Source of the DNA: an uncultured Eubacteriales bacterium
Lineage (GTDB): Bacteria; Bacillota; Clostridia; Oscillospirales; CAG-272
Length of the DNA: 7,198 nt
Direction: 5' to 3'
Assembly (NCBI GenBank): GCA_934500855.1
Contig: CAKSUH010000080.1
Span: forward strand, 1-7,198
Numbering within the stretch: the first letter of the stretch is position 1; the number at the start of each line of letters is the position of its first letter. The position numbers were made by a program, and so were the translations under genes. Below, piece by piece: positions 5,960-7,198 of this stretch. The notes under the pieces are model-generated. The model searched no databases. It worked only from the letters and a program-made list of their open reading frames with translations, and was not told the origin of the DNA.

Positions 5960-7198
5960 TTATGCAAATTTTGCGGCAAGAGCCATGATCTCTTCCTGCG
6001 TTGCCGTTTCGGCGTTGACCTCTCCTGCCAGCCGTCCGCCGGACATCACCAGAATCCGGTCGCATACGCCGAGCAGCTCGGGCATTTCACTTGAAACCAT
6101 GATAACCGTTTTGCCCTTTGCGGCAAGGTCGATAATCAGCTGATAGATTTCGTATTTGGCACCTACATCAATGCCTCGCGTCGGCTCGTCGAGCAGAAGC
6201 ACGGTCGGCTCTGTCAGAAGCCAGCGTCCGAGAATGACCTTCTGCTGGTTTCCGCCCGAGAGGGAACGGATTTTCGTTTCCTGATTCGGTGTTTTGACGC
6301 GCATGGATCGGATGACCTGGTCGGTGCTTTCGCGCCGTTTCTTTTCGCTTAAAAACGGACCGACGCGATATTTGTCAAGACTGGAGATTGTAGCGTTTTC
6401 ACGGATGTTCAGAATTCCGAAGATGCCCGTGGCGCGCCGCTCTTCGGTCAGAAGCGCAAACCCGTTGCGGATGGACTCCCTCGACGAACGGTTCCGCACA
6501 ACGCGACCGTCCAGCGTAATGGTTCCTTCCTTCCGTGTTGCGACTCCGTAAAGCGTTTCGAGCAATTCGGTTCTGCCGGAGCCGTCCAGCCCGGCGATAC
6601 CGATGATCTCGCCCCGCCGTGCCTGGAACGAAACATCGCTCAGTTTGTTGTACATGGCAGTCATATGCTCCACTTTCAGAAGCACATCGCCTGCTTTGTT
6701 GGTTTTCGGGGGATAGACATTGGTCAGTTCCCGTCCAACCATCAGCTTGATGATTTCGTCGGTCGTCAGCCCCTTTGCGTCACGCGTGGCAATCCACTTT
6801 CCGTCGCGCATGACCGTAACCTCGTCCGAAATCTCAAGAATTTCCTTCATTTTGTGCGAGATATAGATAATCGCGCAGCCTTCGTCACGCAGCATATTGA
6901 TGATACGGAACAGGTGTTCCACCTCGTCCTCGGTCAGCGAGGAGGTCGGTTCATCGAATACAATGACCTTCGCGTTGTAGGAGACTGCCTTTGCGATTTC
7001 CACCATCTGGCGCTGGGACACGGGCATTTTGCTCATCACGGTCCGCGGGTCCACATTCACGCCGAGGCGGTCAAACAGCTCCTTGGTCGCTTGGTACATC
7101 TTTTTTTCACTTGTAAAGGGAAGTCCGCGTGCCACGGTCGGGAAGCGACCGAGCCACATATTGTCCATCACATTGCGCTTCAGTGCCTGGTTCAGCTC
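5960..7198 (-). CDS. mglA: Galactose/methyl-galactoside ABC transporter ATPase MglA, N-terminus cut off
   Basis: The 412 C-terminal residues of a tandem-ATPase sugar importer subunit; the family is about 500 residues, so roughly 90-100 N-terminal residues with the first Walker A lie beyond the right edge. Numbering the visible residues from 1, the first ATPase shows the Mgl-like ELNQALKRNVMDNMWLGR start, signature PVSQRQMVEIAK (59-70), Walker B VIVFDEPTSS (78-87, Glu83) and the H-loop His115. The second ATPase has GLDGSGRT (203-210), where Arg replaces the Walker A Lys, signature LSGGNQQK (313-320), Walker B VLLLDEPT (333-340, Glu338), and Ser in place of the H-loop His in VSSEMPELL. As I recall the family, sugar ATPases of this type commonly have one degenerate site, so these are not damage. 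The match to E. coli MglA (VMDNMWLGR, SMRVKTP, DEPTRGIDVGAK, EMPELLG) is close. There is no real start inside the window; the GTG at 7171 is internal. The gene ends TAA at 5960, 17 nt before mglC. Confidence 0.95.
   Translation of the reverse strand, partial: ELNQALKRNVMDNMWLGRFPTVARGLPFTSEKKMYQATKELFDRLGVNVDPRTVMSKMPVSQRQMVEIAKAVSYNAKVIVFDEPTSSLTEDEVEHLFRIINMLRDEGCAIIYISHKMKEILEISDEVTVMRDGKWIATRDAKGLTTDEIIKLMVGRELTNVYPPKTNKAGDVLLKVEHMTAMYNKLSDVSFQARRGEIIGIAGLDGSGRTELLETLYGVATRKEGTITLDGRVVRNRSSRESIRNGFALLTEERRATGIFGILNIRENATISSLDKYRVGPFLSEKKRRESTDQVIRSMRVKTPNQETKIRSLSGGNQQKVILGRWLLTEPTVLLLDEPTRGIDVGAKYEIYQLIIDLAAKGKTVIMVSSEMPELLGVCDRILVMSGGRLAGEVNAETATQEEIMALAAKFA

Noticed and set aside
5943..6065. 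N-terminal extension of the permease frame up to 6065
   Set aside because: These 41 codons overlap the 3' end of mglA in another frame, do not resemble the family, and lie upstream of a well-placed ATG at 5942.
4773..6143. A 456-codon open frame on the plus strand opposite mglC
   Set aside because: It is the antisense shadow of a confidently identified permease. It is full of charged residues with no domain pattern.
6568..6592. Degenerate second-domain Walker A and missing H-loop His in MglA as signs of a broken gene
   Set aside because: To my knowledge, one degenerate nucleotide site is normal in tandem sugar-importer ATPases, and the frame is intact to a proper stop.
1..7198. CRISPR arrays, tRNA or rRNA genes, insertion sequences and phage genes
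   Set aside because: I looked on both strands and saw no direct-repeat arrays, no RNA gene signatures and no transposase or integrase motifs. The window is almost fully occupied by the six genes listed.

Overview
This window looks like part of a sugar-uptake and sugar-sensing locus from a moderately GC-rich Firmicute, most likely a gut-type member of the Clostridia. The evidence is the YesM/YesN-type two-component pair, strong AAAGGAGG-type Shine-Dalgarno sites with TTG and GTG starts, a lipoprotein sugar-binding protein, and an InlB/Listeria-Bacteroides repeat. The assignment is inferred from gene style, not from a marker gene. Every gene that I accept lies on the minus strand, so the biological order runs from the right end to the left end.

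Right half (7198 down to about 4300): the end of a galactose/methyl-galactoside ABC transporter operon. It holds mglA (ATPase, N-terminus cut off by the window edge), then mglC (permease) 17 nt later, then 42 nt later a small gene for a single-pass membrane protein with one extracellular InlB-type repeat. The operon ends at a long nested hairpin followed by a T-rich run (4300-4381). A binding-protein gene (mglB) would be expected just beyond the right edge but is not visible.

Middle (about 4123-4300): a short regulatory gap. It has a second, weaker hairpin with a T-rich tail, a clear sigma-70/sigma-A type promoter (TTGCTT, 17 nt, TATAAT), and a strong ribosome-binding site. Together these show that the next gene starts at a TTG codon at 4122.

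Left half (4122 to 1): a compact regulatory operon. It encodes a YesN-type response regulator (receiver plus AraC DNA-binding domain), a YesM/LytS-type sensor histidine kinase with a large extracellular Cache-like domain, and, overlapping the kinase stop by ATGA, a ribose/galactose-type sugar-binding lipoprotein that runs off the left edge. A dedicated binding protein translationally coupled to a kinase, beside a separate complete-looking transporter operon, suggests a three-component sugar sensor. In that model the lipoprotein presents sugar to the kinase, and the response regulator switches on the mgl operon. This resembles the described XylFII-LytS-YesN arrangement of solventogenic clostridia. 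The sugar specificity here is inferred.
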